A stretch of 17,528 nt of DNA from DASUBV01 sp035763085 (lineage in GTDB: Bacteria > Actinomycetota > Actinomycetes > Streptosporangiales > Streptosporangiaceae), in the NCBI GenBank assembly GCA_035763085.1, contig DASUBV010000104.1, positions 1-17,528 on the forward strand. Direction: 5' to 3'. Position numbers and translations under genes: made by a program. The notes under the pieces were generated by a model. That model worked only from the letters and a program-made list of their open reading frames with translations, did not search any database and had not been told where the DNA came from. Shown here one piece after another: positions 1-7,477 of the stretch; within the stretch, counting starts at the first letter, position 1, and each line of letters begins with the position of its first letter.

Positions 1-1
1 G

Positions 2-733
2 GCGCTGCCGTCCTTCGCGCCCGGGCAGTTCAGCATGCTGTACGCGCCGGGGGTGGGCGAGGCAGCGATCTCCGTCAGCGGGGATCCCGGCGCTGACGAT
101 GGGTCGCTGAGCCACACCATCCGCGACGTGGGCGCGATCACCCGCGCGCTGTGCCGCGCCGGGCCCGGCGACCTGATCGGCGTCCGGGGCCCGTTCGGCA
201 CCGGCTGGGACGTGGCTGCGGCTGCGGGCCGGGACCTGATCATCGTGGCGGGCGGCGCCGGGCTGGCGCCGCTGCGCCCGGTTGTGCTGGCCGCCCTGGC
301 CCGCCGGGAGTCCTATGGCCGCGTCGTGCTCATCGCGGGCGCCCGCGGGCCGGGCGAGTTCCTGTTCCGCGGGCAGCTGCAGGACTGGGCCGGACTGCCC
401 GGCCTGGAGGTGGCGCTCACCACCGACCAGCCCGCTGCCGGGTGGGACGGCCTGGTCGGGTTCGTGACCGAGCCGCTGGCCCGGCTGACCCTGGATCCGG
501 GCCGGAGCACGGCCTTCATCTGCGGTCCCGAGCCGATGATGCGGCTGTCGGCGGGGATCTTGCTGGACCACGGGATGGCAGCGGGCGACATCCGGGTCTC
601 GCTGGAGCGGAACATGAAGTGCGGCATTGGCCTGTGCGGCCACTGCCAGCTCGGGCCGCTGCTGGTCTGCCGGGACGGGCCGGTCGTGGACTACGCGGTG
701 GCTCGCCCGCTGCTGGCCATCCGGGAGCTCTGA
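2..733 (+). CDS. hyhG: Hydrogenase gamma subunit (FAD/NAD(P)-binding, [2Fe-2S]), 5'-truncated
   Basis: This is the C-terminal part of an FNR/PyrK-like flavoprotein that would pass electrons between NAD(P)H and the hydrogenase Fe-S chain in the cytoplasm. The frame is open from base 2 and begins with the FAD-domain segment ALPSFAPGQFSMLYAPG, so the true start lies upstream of the window. An FAD-binding stretch is followed by the NAD(P) motif IIVAGGAGLAPLRP (about bases 239-280) and the typical FICGPEPMM segment. The C-terminal cysteine pattern CGIGLCGHC then a further Cys (C-x4-C-x2-C-x7-C, about bases 620-672) matches the [2Fe-2S] site of this family. It ends 6 nt before the small subunit, and this order (gamma, small, large) is that of group 3b hydrogenases. 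The beta (4Fe-4S) subunit would be expected just upstream. The symbol follows the mycobacterial Hyh naming. Confidence 0.9.
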   Translation, partial: ALPSFAPGQFSMLYAPGVGEAAISVSGDPGADDGSLSHTIRDVGAITRALCRAGPGDLIGVRGPFGTGWDVAAAAGRDLIIVAGGAGLAPLRPVVLAALARRESYGRVVLIAGARGPGEFLFRGQLQDWAGLPGLEVALTTDQPAAGWDGLVGFVTEPLARLTLDPGRSTAFICGPEPMMRLSAGILLDHGMAAGDIRVSLERNMKCGIGLCGHCQLGPLLVCRDGPVVDYAVARPLLAIREL

Positions 734-739
734 GCGGCA

Positions 740-1546
740 ATGACGCGCACCGGCGAGAGTGGCGGAGAACGGCCGGCCCTGGCCGTCTGGAAGTTCGCCT
801 CCTGCGACGGCTGCCAGCTGACGCTGCTGGACTGCGAGGACGAGCTCCTGGCCCTGGCCAGCGAGGTGCGCATCGCGCTTTTCCTCGAGGCCTCCAGCGA
901 GGTCCGGCCCGGCCCGTATGACCTGTCGCTGGTGGAGGGATCGATCACCACGGCCGGCGATGAGCAGCGGATCCGGGAGATCCGGCGGCAGTCAAGGTAC
1001 CTGGTCACCATCGGTGCCTGCGCCACCAGCGGCGGCATTCAGGCACTGCGTAACTTCGGTGACTCCGGTGAGTTCCGGTCGGCGGTCTACGCCAGCCCGC
1101 AGTACATCGACTCGCTGGCCACCTCCACCGCGATTTCCGCGCACGTGGCCGTGGACCTGGAGCTGCGCGGCTGCCCGATCGACAAGCGGCAGCTGATCGA
1201 GGTCATCACGGCGTTCCTGGCCGGGCGCAAGCCTGACATCCCCGACACCAGCGTCTGCACCGAGTGCAAGCGCCGGGGCCTGACCTGCGTGCTGGTGGCC
1301 GGCGGAACGCCGTGTCTCGGGCCGGTGACCCACGCGGGCTGTGGCGCGCTCTGCCCGGCGGCGGGCCGCGGCTGCTACGGCTGCTTCGGGCCGATGACCG
1401 GTGCGAATGTCCCGGCCCTGACCGGGCAGCTGCAGGCATGCGGGATGAGCCGGCGCACCGTCGACCTGGTGCTGTCCACCTTCAACGTGGCGGCGGAGGG
1501 CTTCGCGCGGCCGCGGCGGGAGGCAGCAGGCGATGACGCACCGTAG
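740..1546 (+). CDS. hyhS: [NiFe]-hydrogenase small (Fe-S) subunit, group 3b type
   Basis: A 268-residue Oxidored_q6-family subunit that wires electrons from the NiFe site to the flavin subunit. The proximal [4Fe-4S] ligands are visible: C22 and C25 in ASCDGCQ, C94 in IGACATSGG and C145 in RGCPID. Eight more cysteines (C173, C176, C183, C192, C201, C205, C212, C215) form a ferredoxin-like C-terminal region that could hold two further [4Fe-4S] clusters. There is no Tat signal peptide, which fits a cytoplasmic group 3 enzyme rather than a membrane uptake hydrogenase. The ATG start lies 6 nt after the gamma subunit stop, and the 3' end overlaps the large subunit start by 14 nt, implying translational coupling. 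Length is normal for the family. Small subunits of F420-reducing hydrogenases are related, but the flavin gamma subunit and gene order favour 3b. Confidence 0.93.
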   Translation: MTRTGESGGERPALAVWKFASCDGCQLTLLDCEDELLALASEVRIALFLEASSEVRPGPYDLSLVEGSITTAGDEQRIREIRRQSRYLVTIGACATSGGIQALRNFGDSGEFRSAVYASPQYIDSLATSTAISAHVAVDLELRGCPIDKRQLIEVITAFLAGRKPDIPDTSVCTECKRRGLTCVLVAGGTPCLGPVTHAGCGALCPAAGRGCYGCFGPMTGANVPALTGQLQACGMSRRTVDLVLSTFNVAAEGFARPRREAAGDDAP

Positions 1547-2825
1547 CCGGCAGCTGCAGGTCAGCGCGCTCGCCCGGGTCGAAGGCGAGGGCGCGCTGCG
1601 GGTGGTGGTCGAGGACGGCCAGGTTCGCGACGTGCAGCTGCGGATCTATGAGCCGCCCCGGTTCTTCGAGGCCTTCCTGCGGGGCCGCCAGTACACCGAG
1701 GCCACCGACATCACCTCCCGGATCTGCGGCATCTGCCCGGTCGCCTACCAGTCCAGCGCCTGGCAGGCGATGGAGGACGCGTGCGGGGTCAGCGTCGGCG
1801 GCCAGATCGCCGCGCTGCGCCGGCTGCTGTACTGCGGGGAGTGGATCTCCAGCCACGCCCTGCATATCTACCTGCTGCACGCGCCTGACTTCCTCGGCTA
1901 CCCCGATGTCGTCGCCATGGCCCGTGATCACCGCGCCGCGGTCGAGCGCGGACTGCGGCTGAAGAAGGCCGGCAACGCGATCCTGGAGACGGTGGGCGGC
2001 CGCGCCATCCACCCGGTCAGCACCCGGCTCGGCGGCTTCTACCGCGCGCCCGCGGCGGCCAGCCTGACCGCGCTGGCGGAGCAGCTGTGGCCGGCCCTGG
2101 ACGATGCCCTGGCCACGGTCGCCTGGGTATCCGGATTCGAGTTTCCGGAACTGGAGCTGGACCACGACCTGCTGGCCCTGCGCGAGCCTGGCTGCTACGC
2201 CATCGAGCGCGGCCAGGTTGCCTCCGCCAGCGGGCTGGAGTTCCCGGCCCGGGAGCTCGGCCAGCATGTCACCGAGCATCAGGTCCCGCACTCCACCGCC
2301 TTGCAGGCGACGCTGGACGGCCGCTGTTACCTCACCGGCCCGCTGGCCCGGTACACCATCAGCTCGGGACAGCTGTCGCCGGCGGCGCGCGAGGCGGCGG
2401 CAGCAGCCGGGCTCGGCCCGGCCTGCCGCAACCCGTTCCGGAGCATCGTGGTGCGCGCGGTGGAGGTCGTCTACGCGGTCAGCGAGGCCCTGCGGATCAT
2501 CGCCGGCTACGACCCGCCCGATCCGTCGTTCGCCGAGGTGCCGCCCGTGGCCGGGACGGGGCACGGGGTCAGCGAGGCGCCGCGCGGGCTGCTCTACCAC
2601 CGCTACCGGCTGGACCCGGCCGGGCGCATCGAGTCCGCGGTCATCGTTCCGCCGACCTCGCAGAACCAGGCCGCCATCGAGGCCGACCTGCGAGAGGTGG
2701 TAGCAGCCGGGCTGGACCTTGCCGACGATGAGCTGACCGCCCGGTGCGAGCGCGCCATCCGCAACTACGACCCGTGCATCTCCTGCGCGGCCCACTTCCT
2801 CGACCTGCGGATCGAGCGCCGGTGA
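1533..2825 (+). CDS. hyhL: [NiFe]-hydrogenase large (catalytic) subunit, group 3b type
   Basis: A 430-residue catalytic subunit carrying the NiFe(CN)2CO centre. The two conserved cysteine pairs are intact: L1 RICGICPV (C65, C68) and L2 DPCISCAAH (C415, C418). His421 closes the L2 motif and is followed by nine residues (FLDLRIERR), the usual C-terminal extension removed by the maturation protease after metal insertion. The start ATG at 1533 lies inside the 3' end of the small subunit gene, and its stop overlaps the GTG of the protease gene. Together with the flavin subunit it should form a soluble bidirectional NAD(P)-linked hydrogenase. In M. smegmatis the homologous Hyh enzyme is induced by hypoxia under DosR, which is family knowledge and not shown here. 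Confidence 0.95.
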   Translation: MTHRSRQLQVSALARVEGEGALRVVVEDGQVRDVQLRIYEPPRFFEAFLRGRQYTEATDITSRICGICPVAYQSSAWQAMEDACGVSVGGQIAALRRLLYCGEWISSHALHIYLLHAPDFLGYPDVVAMARDHRAAVERGLRLKKAGNAILETVGGRAIHPVSTRLGGFYRAPAAASLTALAEQLWPALDDALATVAWVSGFEFPELELDHDLLALREPGCYAIERGQVASASGLEFPARELGQHVTEHQVPHSTALQATLDGRCYLTGPLARYTISSGQLSPAAREAAAAAGLGPACRNPFRSIVVRAVEVVYAVSEALRIIAGYDPPDPSFAEVPPVAGTGHGVSEAPRGLLYHRYRLDPAGRIESAVIVPPTSQNQAAIEADLREVVAAGLDLADDELTARCERAIRNYDPCISCAAHFLDLRIERR

Positions 2826-3298
2826 GCGCGCCGCGTGCCGTGGTGATCGGCATCGGCAATCCCTACCGCCGCGACGACGGCATCGGCCCGGCCCTGATCG
2901 CGGCGCTCCGGCCGTCCTGCCCGGCCGGGGTCACCCTGGCGGTCTCCGACGGAGAGCCCAGCCACCTGCTGGAGCTGTGGGATCAGGCCCCGCTGGCCGT
3001 CGTCGCGGACGCGGTGCTCTGCGAGCCGCCGGCGCCCGGGCGGCTGCACCGCAGCAGCGCGCTGCCCGGCCGCCCGGCCGCCGCCGGGAGCACGCACGGG
3101 CTGGGCGTCCCGGACGCGATCCGGCTGGCACAGGCCCTGGATCGCGGTCCCCGGCAGCTGGTCGTGCTCGCGGTCGAGGCTGCTGACCTCGGCACCGGGC
3201 CGGGACTGTCACCTGCTGTCGCCGCCAGCCTTCCGAGGCTGGTCCGGGCAGTCCTGGACGAGGTGCAGCGGGTCCGTCCTGACCCGCGACGACGCTGA
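2822..3298 (+). CDS. Hydrogenase maturation protease (HycI/HybD family)
   Basis: A 158-residue endopeptidase expected to remove the nine-residue tail of the adjacent large subunit once nickel is in place. The N-terminus has the family signature VVIGIGNPYRRDDGIG. Probable nickel-sensing ligands, by analogy with HybD Glu16, Asp62 and His93, are Asp19, Asp63 (VVADAV) and His92 (STHGLG). I chose GTG 2822 because it overlaps the large-subunit stop (GTGA) and puts the signature at the very N-terminus. An upstream in-frame ATG at 2744 would add 26 residues read antiparallel to known families, inside the large subunit gene. It is the last gene of the operon, with a hairpin 13 nt after its stop. No hyp accessory genes are in the window. 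Confidence 0.9.
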   Translation: MSAPRAVVIGIGNPYRRDDGIGPALIAALRPSCPAGVTLAVSDGEPSHLLELWDQAPLAVVADAVLCEPPAPGRLHRSSALPGRPAAAGSTHGLGVPDAIRLAQALDRGPRQLVVLAVEAADLGTGPGLSPAVAASLPRLVRAVLDEVQRVRPDPRRR

Positions 3299-3311
3299 GC
3301 GGACGGCCCGG

Positions 3312-3331
3312 GCCGCCGGCGCACCGGCGGC
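3312..3331 (+). terminator. Hairpin after the hydrogenase operon
   Basis: Perfect 8-bp stem, GCCGCCGG (3312-3319) with CCGGCGGC (3324-3331) around a CGCA loop, 13 nt after the protease stop. There is no T tract, as is common for hairpin terminators in high-GC actinomycetes. Termination is inferred from position. Confidence 0.6.
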
Positions 3332-3462
3332 AAGGCCAGGACCAAGGGCCCGGCCCGGTCGGCCGAACGCCTCTGCTGCGCCGGCCGGCGGCGCGAGAAG
3401 GTCGTTAGCGAAGGCAGTCGCCCTGGCGCGGAGCGTGCTCCGGCTGAGAGGAGATGGCGGCG

Positions 3463-3834
3463 ATGATGTTCTGGTACGGCAACGGCGGATGGGCCTGGTG
3501 GCAGGCCGCCATCATGTGGATTGTCATGATCGCATTCTGGGGCGTGCTGATCTGGGCGGCCTGGGCTCTGGTCACCGGGGCTTTGCGCCGGACCGGGGGC
3601 GGCGACCGCGATGCGCGGCAGTCCGGCCGCGCAGCGCACATCCTCGATGAGCGGCTGGCCCGCGGCGAGATAGGCGCCGAGGAATACCAGCGGCTGCGCG
3701 AGCTGATGGGCCGTGATCAGGGCTCACGGCCGGCCTCCGTCCGCGATACGGACGGGGACCAGCCGACCTCGTTCCGGGACCCGGACGGGGACCAGGCGAT
3801 GGCTCGCCCGGCTCACCGGACCGGGTCAGACTGA
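3463..3834 (+). CDS. Small membrane protein with C-terminal SHOCT domain
   Basis: About 123 residues. The Trp-rich N-terminus (MMFWYGNGGWAWWQ) leads into one long hydrophobic helix (about residues 14-39). A basic linker and a SHOCT-type short helix pair (ILDERLARGEIGAEEYQRL, about residues 61-79) follow. SHOCT domains occur at the end of many bacterial membrane or secreted proteins and are thought to mediate oligomerisation; no reaction can be assigned. The tail contains two imperfect 11-residue repeats (PASVRDTDGDQ, PTSFRDPDGDQ), encoded by copies 33 bp apart near 3749 and 3782. I chose ATG 3463 because the strong SD GAGAGGAG (3446-3453) is 9 nt upstream; the in-frame ATG at 3454 directly abuts the SD. 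It is separated from the hydrogenase operon by about 160 nt and a hairpin, so it is probably its own unit. Confidence 0.8.
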   Translation: MMFWYGNGGWAWWQAAIMWIVMIAFWGVLIWAAWALVTGALRRTGGGDRDARQSGRAAHILDERLARGEIGAEEYQRLRELMGRDQGSRPASVRDTDGDQPTSFRDPDGDQAMARPAHRTGSD

Positions 3835-3904
3835 TCAACTCCGGCTGGTGCGCGACCGGCGGCGGCCCGGCGGAGCCTGGCCGCATCGGCGCGCTCCTGC
3901 TCCT

Positions 3905-4101
3905 CGTGCGCGGATCGGTGAGCTGGCTCAGCTCCGCCAGCATGCCGGCCAGCTCGCTGCCGCCATCACCGCAGCCGACGCAGACGATCACGTCCGCGTC
4001 GCACCACTTGGTCACCTGCTGCAGCAGCATGGTCTTGCCCGTGCCGGAACCGCCCGGCACGGCGGTCGTGCCGCCGGGAACAGGACATCAATGATGTGAG
4101 G
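3905..4101 (-). pseudogene. Remnant of V/A-type ATPase catalytic subunit A
   Basis: On the - strand, 4066-3905 reads GGTTAVPGGSGTGKTMLLQQ and on through TKWCDADVIVCVGCGDGG to LTDPRT. This is the P-loop region of V/A-type ATPase subunit A (family pattern GGTAAVPGGFGTGKT, then KWxDADxxVYxGCGERGNE and DPRTG). The codons for GTGKT are at 4045-4031. The preceding family motif IDVLFP is present at 4092-4075 but in another frame, so a small deletion or frameshift separates the two parts, and a TGA stands in the P-loop frame just upstream. Similarity fades after DPRT. Only about 65 of some 580 residues survive, with no start, no SD and no other ATPase subunit nearby. The family match is clear by eye; the exact ends are approximate. 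Confidence 0.75.
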
Positions 4102-4113
4102 AAGCCGCGCAGG

Positions 4114-4356
4114 TCAGGCGCGGACGTGGCCCGCCGTCCCGGCCGGCCCGCCGGCTGCGGGCGCCGGGCGGTCCGTCTGCTGATGCCCCGGCAGGAGCCT
4201 GGCGTACGGGCCCGGGAACACCAGGGCGATATGACCTGTATCCAGCCACTTAACGACGTAGGGCGGCGAGCCGTCCGCTTCGCGCAATCCGATGATCAGG
4301 CCCGTCCGGCTGGAGCTCTCGCCGGGTATCAGCCGGTCGCCTACCTGAGCCTTCAT
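4114..4356 (-). CDS. DUF1918 domain small protein
   Basis: An 80-residue protein. Its first 57 or so residues fit DUF1918, an SH3-like fold: MKAQVGDRLIPGES at the N-terminus, then PPYVVKWLDTGHIALVFPGP. Function is unknown. Mycobacterial Rv0569, a DosR-regulon member, belongs to this family, which is established knowledge and not an alignment made here. The ATG at 4356 is supported by GGGAGG (complement of 4363-4368) 6 nt upstream; an out-of-frame ATG lies between them. The C-terminus (after PGPYARLLPG) is Pro/Ala/Gly rich and poorly conserved in kind. It lies 152 nt downstream of the P2 ATPase on the same strand and could be read through from it or from its own promoter (a candidate site is at 4475). 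Confidence 0.83.
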   Translation of the reverse strand: MKAQVGDRLIPGESSSRTGLIIGLREADGSPPYVVKWLDTGHIALVFPGPYARLLPGHQQTDRPAPAAGGPAGTAGHVRA

Positions 4357-4474
4357 GCCATGCCTCCCATCGGTACGAAGCAGAGCGGCGGCCGCCAGGC
4401 CGGTGCTCTGGCTTGCTCGCTCCACGCTCGCGCAGCCGGGCATTGCGGCAGCAGAGCCGAATGTCCCGGACGCC

Positions 4475-4488
4475 GGGCCAGACGTCCC
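4475..4488. promoter_or_regulatory. Weak DosR-like palindrome upstream of the DUF1918 gene
   Basis: GGGCCAGACGTCCC keeps the outer halves GGGCC and GTCCC with the N4 spacing of DosR boxes, but matches only 10 of 14 positions of GGGACTWWAGTCCC. It is 119 nt upstream of the DUF1918 start, in the gap after the P2 ATPase gene. Weak alone; listed because the same GGGCC-N4-GTCCC form occurs at 11119. Confidence 0.3.
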
Positions 4489-4508
4489 GCGGCCTCAGCG
4501 GCGTCGGC

Positions 4509-7280
4509 TCAGCAGCCGGCCTGGCCGGGCCGGGCCGCCCGGCGGGCCAGCCGCCGCAGCTCGTCAGCGCCCCAGACAATGACGGGGAACGGCGCGACGG
4601 CGGCGACCTGGAGCGGCGACAGTGCTGCCGTGCCGAACAGGCCGTGCAGGGCGGGCAGGTAGATCAGCAGCGCGGCGAAGGCCAGCGAGACCCCGATGCC
4701 GCCCAGCAGGTACCGGTTGCTGAAGACACCCACCGAGCGCAGCGACGCGTGATCTGTGCGGGCGGCGAACGCGGTCCCGATCTGGCAGGCGACGATGCCC
4801 AGGAAGGCGACCGTCGTTGCCTGCCGGTAGCCGTGATGCAGCGGGCTGCCGGGCTCGACCGGGGCGCCCGGCGTCCAGCCGGCCCGCCACAGAGTGATGA
4901 AGAACCCGAGCATCACCAGCACGGCGCTGATGACGCCGAGGAACCCCCAGGCCCTGGCCAGCATCGCGCCGGTGATGACGCCCTGGCTGCGCGGGCGCGG
5001 CGGCCGGTCCATCAGGCCCGGCTCGGCAGGCTCCCGGCTCAGGGCCAGGGCGGGCAGCGTGTCGGTGCCCAGGTCGATCGCCAGAATCTGCATGACCGTC
5101 AGCGGCAGCGGGATCAGGCCGCCCGACAGCGCGAACACCAGGAACGGCACCACCTCGGGCAGGGCGTGACTGAAGATGTACAGGATGAACTTGCGGACGT
5201 TGTCGTAGACCCGGCGCCCGGCCTGGACGGCGGCGGCGATGGTCGCGAAGTTGTCGTCGGTCAGCACCATGGTGGCCGCCTCGCGGGCTACGTCGGTGCC
5301 CGAGCGGCCCATGGCCACGCCGATGTCGGCGCGGCGCAGCGCTGGCGCGTCGTTCACCCCGTCCCCGGTCATCGCGACGACCTGGCCCATGTCCCGCAGC
5401 GCATCGGCGATGCGGAGCTTGGCCTCGGGCGAGCTGCGGGCGAAGATGATCTCGGCTCCGGACGCCAGCAGCTCGTCGAGCTCCCGTTCCGGCATCGCGT
5501 CGAGATCCGGGCCATTGACCACGCGGGACTGCTGCTGGCCGATGCCGACCTGCCGGGCGATGGCCGCCGCGGTCAGGCCGTTGTCGCCGGTCACGACGTG
5601 AATCCTGATTCCCGCCCGGTGGACGCGCTCGATGGCCGCCGCGACCTCCGGCCGCGGCGGGTCCGCCATCGACACCAGCCCGAGCAGGGACAGGTCACGC
5701 TCGGCATCGCCGCGCCTGGCCGGCACGCCCGCCTCCGCCGGCAGTTCGCGGACGGCGACAGCCAGGACCCTCAGGCCCCGGCTTGCGAGCTCGCGCATGG
5801 CCTGGGCGACCTGCTGGCGGGCGGCGGCCGACAGCGGGCGGTCGCCGGCCGGCCCGGCGATCCGGGCCGAGCGGGCCAGCACCTCCTCGGGTGCACCCTT
5901 AACGTGCACGGCCAGGCCATCCTCGCCGGAGTCCACCGTGGACATCAGCTTGAGCTCGGGATCGAAGCGGAATACCGCCCGCCGGGCAGCGTCCCTGACC
6001 GGGCGGGCGGTATCGGTGCCGAGGCCGGCCGCCAGGTCGAGCAGTGCCAGCTCCGTCGGGTCGCCGGCGGGCGGCTGGCCCGCCGGGCTGGCCAGCTCGG
6101 CGTTATTGCACGCGGTGATGGCCCCGGCCATGCGGGACAGCCCGTCTGAGGAAGCCAGCTGGCCGACAGCTATCGTGCCCGTGCCCGGCAGCCAGACGGA
6201 CTCGGCCCGCATCTGGTTCCGGGTCAGCGTCCCGGTCTTGTCGGTGCAGATGACGGTGGTAGAGCCCAGCGTCTCGACGGCGCTGAGGCGGCGCACAATG
6301 GCGCCGCGGCGGGCCAGGTCACGCACCCCGACGGCCAGGGCGAGAGTGATGGTCGGCAGCAGGCCCTCGGGGACATTGGCCACCAGGAGGCCGATGGCGA
6401 AGCTGGCGGCTGCCGTCAGCGTCAGGCCCGCCAGCAGCCCGATCGGCAAGAAGGCGCACCCGGCGCCGACCGCGACGTAGGCGATCAGCCGGGCGACCCG
6501 CCGGACCTGCTGCTCCAGCGGGCTCTCCTCGCGGGTGACCCGCTGGCTCAGCGCCGCGATCCGGCCGAGCTCGGTCTGCATGCCGGTCGCCGTGGCGACG
6601 GCCTGAGCCTCGCCGCCGGTGCAGGCAGTTCCGCTGAACAGGAGGTTCTCTGCCTGCAGGCGGGACGCGCCGGCTGACGGGTGGCCAGCCGACCGGGTAA
6701 CGGGAACGGACTCGCCGTTGATCGTGGACAGGTCGACCTCAACCGAGCCCGCGATCAGCCGCGCGTCGGCGCAGATCCGGTCACCTTCGCCGATGGTCAG
6801 CAAGTCGCCCGGCACGAGCTTGCTGGCCGGAATCTCCGCCACCGTGCCATCCCGGGTCACCTCCGCGCGCTCGGGGAGGAACGCGGCCAGCGCCTCGACA
6901 GCACGCTCGGCCTGCATCTCCTGAACGAAGGCGAACACGGCATTCAGCACGATCACGGCGGCAATCGCCATCGCCAGCCGCGGGGCACCGCTGGCCCAGG
7001 CGAGCACGGCCGCCGCGGCCAGCAGCAGGGCCAGCGGGTGGATCAGCTGCTGGGCAAGCTCACGTGGCCACCGCCGTCCGGACCGGCGGCTGAGCTCGTT
7101 CGGGCCGTAAGCCACCAGGCGCCGGGCTGCCTCCCGGCTCGTGAGGCCGGTGCGGGAGGTGCGCAGGTCACGCAGCAGCTCGGACAGCGGCTCCAGCGGG
7201 TCGGGCAGCCGACCGTCCGCAGGTACCTGCGCAGCAGCGCCGCCTGGTCCGGCTGCCGGCTGCTCAGGCACCGGCCGCAC
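4509..7280 (-). CDS. P2-type cation-transporting ATPase with Na,K-ATPase-like membrane motifs
   Basis: A 923-residue P-type pump. Actuator motif INGES (187-191), phosphorylation motif ICTDKTGTLT (Asp347), nucleotide-binding KGAPE (461-465), and hinge motifs VTGDN and MTGDGVNDAP are all present. Membrane helices lie near residues 80-120, 262-315 and 700-900. M4 reads VANVPEGLLPT (Glu305), M5 LPEVVPF (Glu709) and M6 ILAIDLGTDTLPAL (Asp736, Asp740). These match the cation site of animal Na,K-ATPase more closely than mycobacterial CtpF, although the same pump superfamily includes CtpF of the DosR regulon. The transported ion (Na+, K+, Ca2+, Mn2+) cannot be fixed by eye. The start is GTG 7280, with GGGGAGG (complement of 7286-7292) 5 nt upstream. 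It diverges from a USP gene across a shared DosR-like palindrome. Confidence 0.92.
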   Translation of the reverse strand: MRPVPEQPAAGPGGAAAQVPADGRLPDPLEPLSELLRDLRTSRTGLTSREAARRLVAYGPNELSRRSGRRWPRELAQQLIHPLALLLAAAAVLAWASGAPRLAMAIAAVIVLNAVFAFVQEMQAERAVEALAAFLPERAEVTRDGTVAEIPASKLVPGDLLTIGEGDRICADARLIAGSVEVDLSTINGESVPVTRSAGHPSAGASRLQAENLLFSGTACTGGEAQAVATATGMQTELGRIAALSQRVTREESPLEQQVRRVARLIAYVAVGAGCAFLPIGLLAGLTLTAAASFAIGLLVANVPEGLLPTITLALAVGVRDLARRGAIVRRLSAVETLGSTTVICTDKTGTLTRNQMRAESVWLPGTGTIAVGQLASSDGLSRMAGAITACNNAELASPAGQPPAGDPTELALLDLAAGLGTDTARPVRDAARRAVFRFDPELKLMSTVDSGEDGLAVHVKGAPEEVLARSARIAGPAGDRPLSAAARQQVAQAMRELASRGLRVLAVAVRELPAEAGVPARRGDAERDLSLLGLVSMADPPRPEVAAAIERVHRAGIRIHVVTGDNGLTAAAIARQVGIGQQQSRVVNGPDLDAMPERELDELLASGAEIIFARSSPEAKLRIADALRDMGQVVAMTGDGVNDAPALRRADIGVAMGRSGTDVAREAATMVLTDDNFATIAAAVQAGRRVYDNVRKFILYIFSHALPEVVPFLVFALSGGLIPLPLTVMQILAIDLGTDTLPALALSREPAEPGLMDRPPRPRSQGVITGAMLARAWGFLGVISAVLVMLGFFITLWRAGWTPGAPVEPGSPLHHGYRQATTVAFLGIVACQIGTAFAARTDHASLRSVGVFSNRYLLGGIGVSLAFAALLIYLPALHGLFGTAALSPLQVAAVAPFPVIVWGADELRRLARRAARPGQAGC

Positions 7281-7345
7281 GATCGCCTCCCCGCGCTGGA
7301 ACTAGCTGGCCTGCCCAGCCTGCTCGTCCCGGCACCCCGGCAGCA

Positions 7346-7359
7346 GGGACCGAGGTCCC
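7346..7359. promoter_or_regulatory. DosR-type box between divergent P2 ATPase and USP genes
   Basis: GGGACCGAGGTCCC is a perfect palindrome with 6-bp arms around a GA centre. It matches 11 of 14 positions of the mycobacterial DosR core GGGACTWWAGTCCC, including both GGGAC/GTCCC halves. It lies 66 nt before the ATPase GTG and 119 nt before the USP ATG, so one site could serve both. The regulator is inferred. Confidence 0.6.
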
Positions 7360-7407
7360 CCCGGCCATGGCCGAACGACCTGAGGTTGCCGGACGTCCCG
7401 TCCGGGC

Positions 7408-7421
7408 GGGTCCTATGACCC
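7408..7421. promoter_or_regulatory. Second palindrome upstream of the USP gene
   Basis: GGGTCCTATGACCC has GGGTC/GACCC arms and an N4 core, the same geometry as the DosR box 62 bp upstream but with T for A at position 4. It is 57 nt before the USP start, near where an activator or the promoter itself would sit. Another inverted repeat, CCGGAC-N5-GTCCGG, is at 7389-7405. Confidence 0.35.
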
Positions 7422-7477
7422 TGGCCGGGCGAGCCCGGGACGGCGTTGGCTGGTCACGAGCAACCGAGGAGGTAGCG

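Noticed and set aside
1482..2795. 437-codon open frame on the - strand opposite the hydrogenase large subunit
   Set aside because: The + strand product has both NiFe cysteine motifs; the - frame is Arg/Gly/Ala-rich with no recognisable motif.
3338..3351. AGGACCAAGGGCCC, a possible DosR-like site upstream of the SHOCT gene
   Set aside because: Only 10 of 14 core positions match and both halves are imperfect; too weak in such GC-rich DNA to annotate.
4413..6149. 578-codon open frame on the + strand opposite the P2 ATPase
   Set aside because: The - strand encodes a full P-type ATPase with all motifs; the + frame is a low-complexity shadow.
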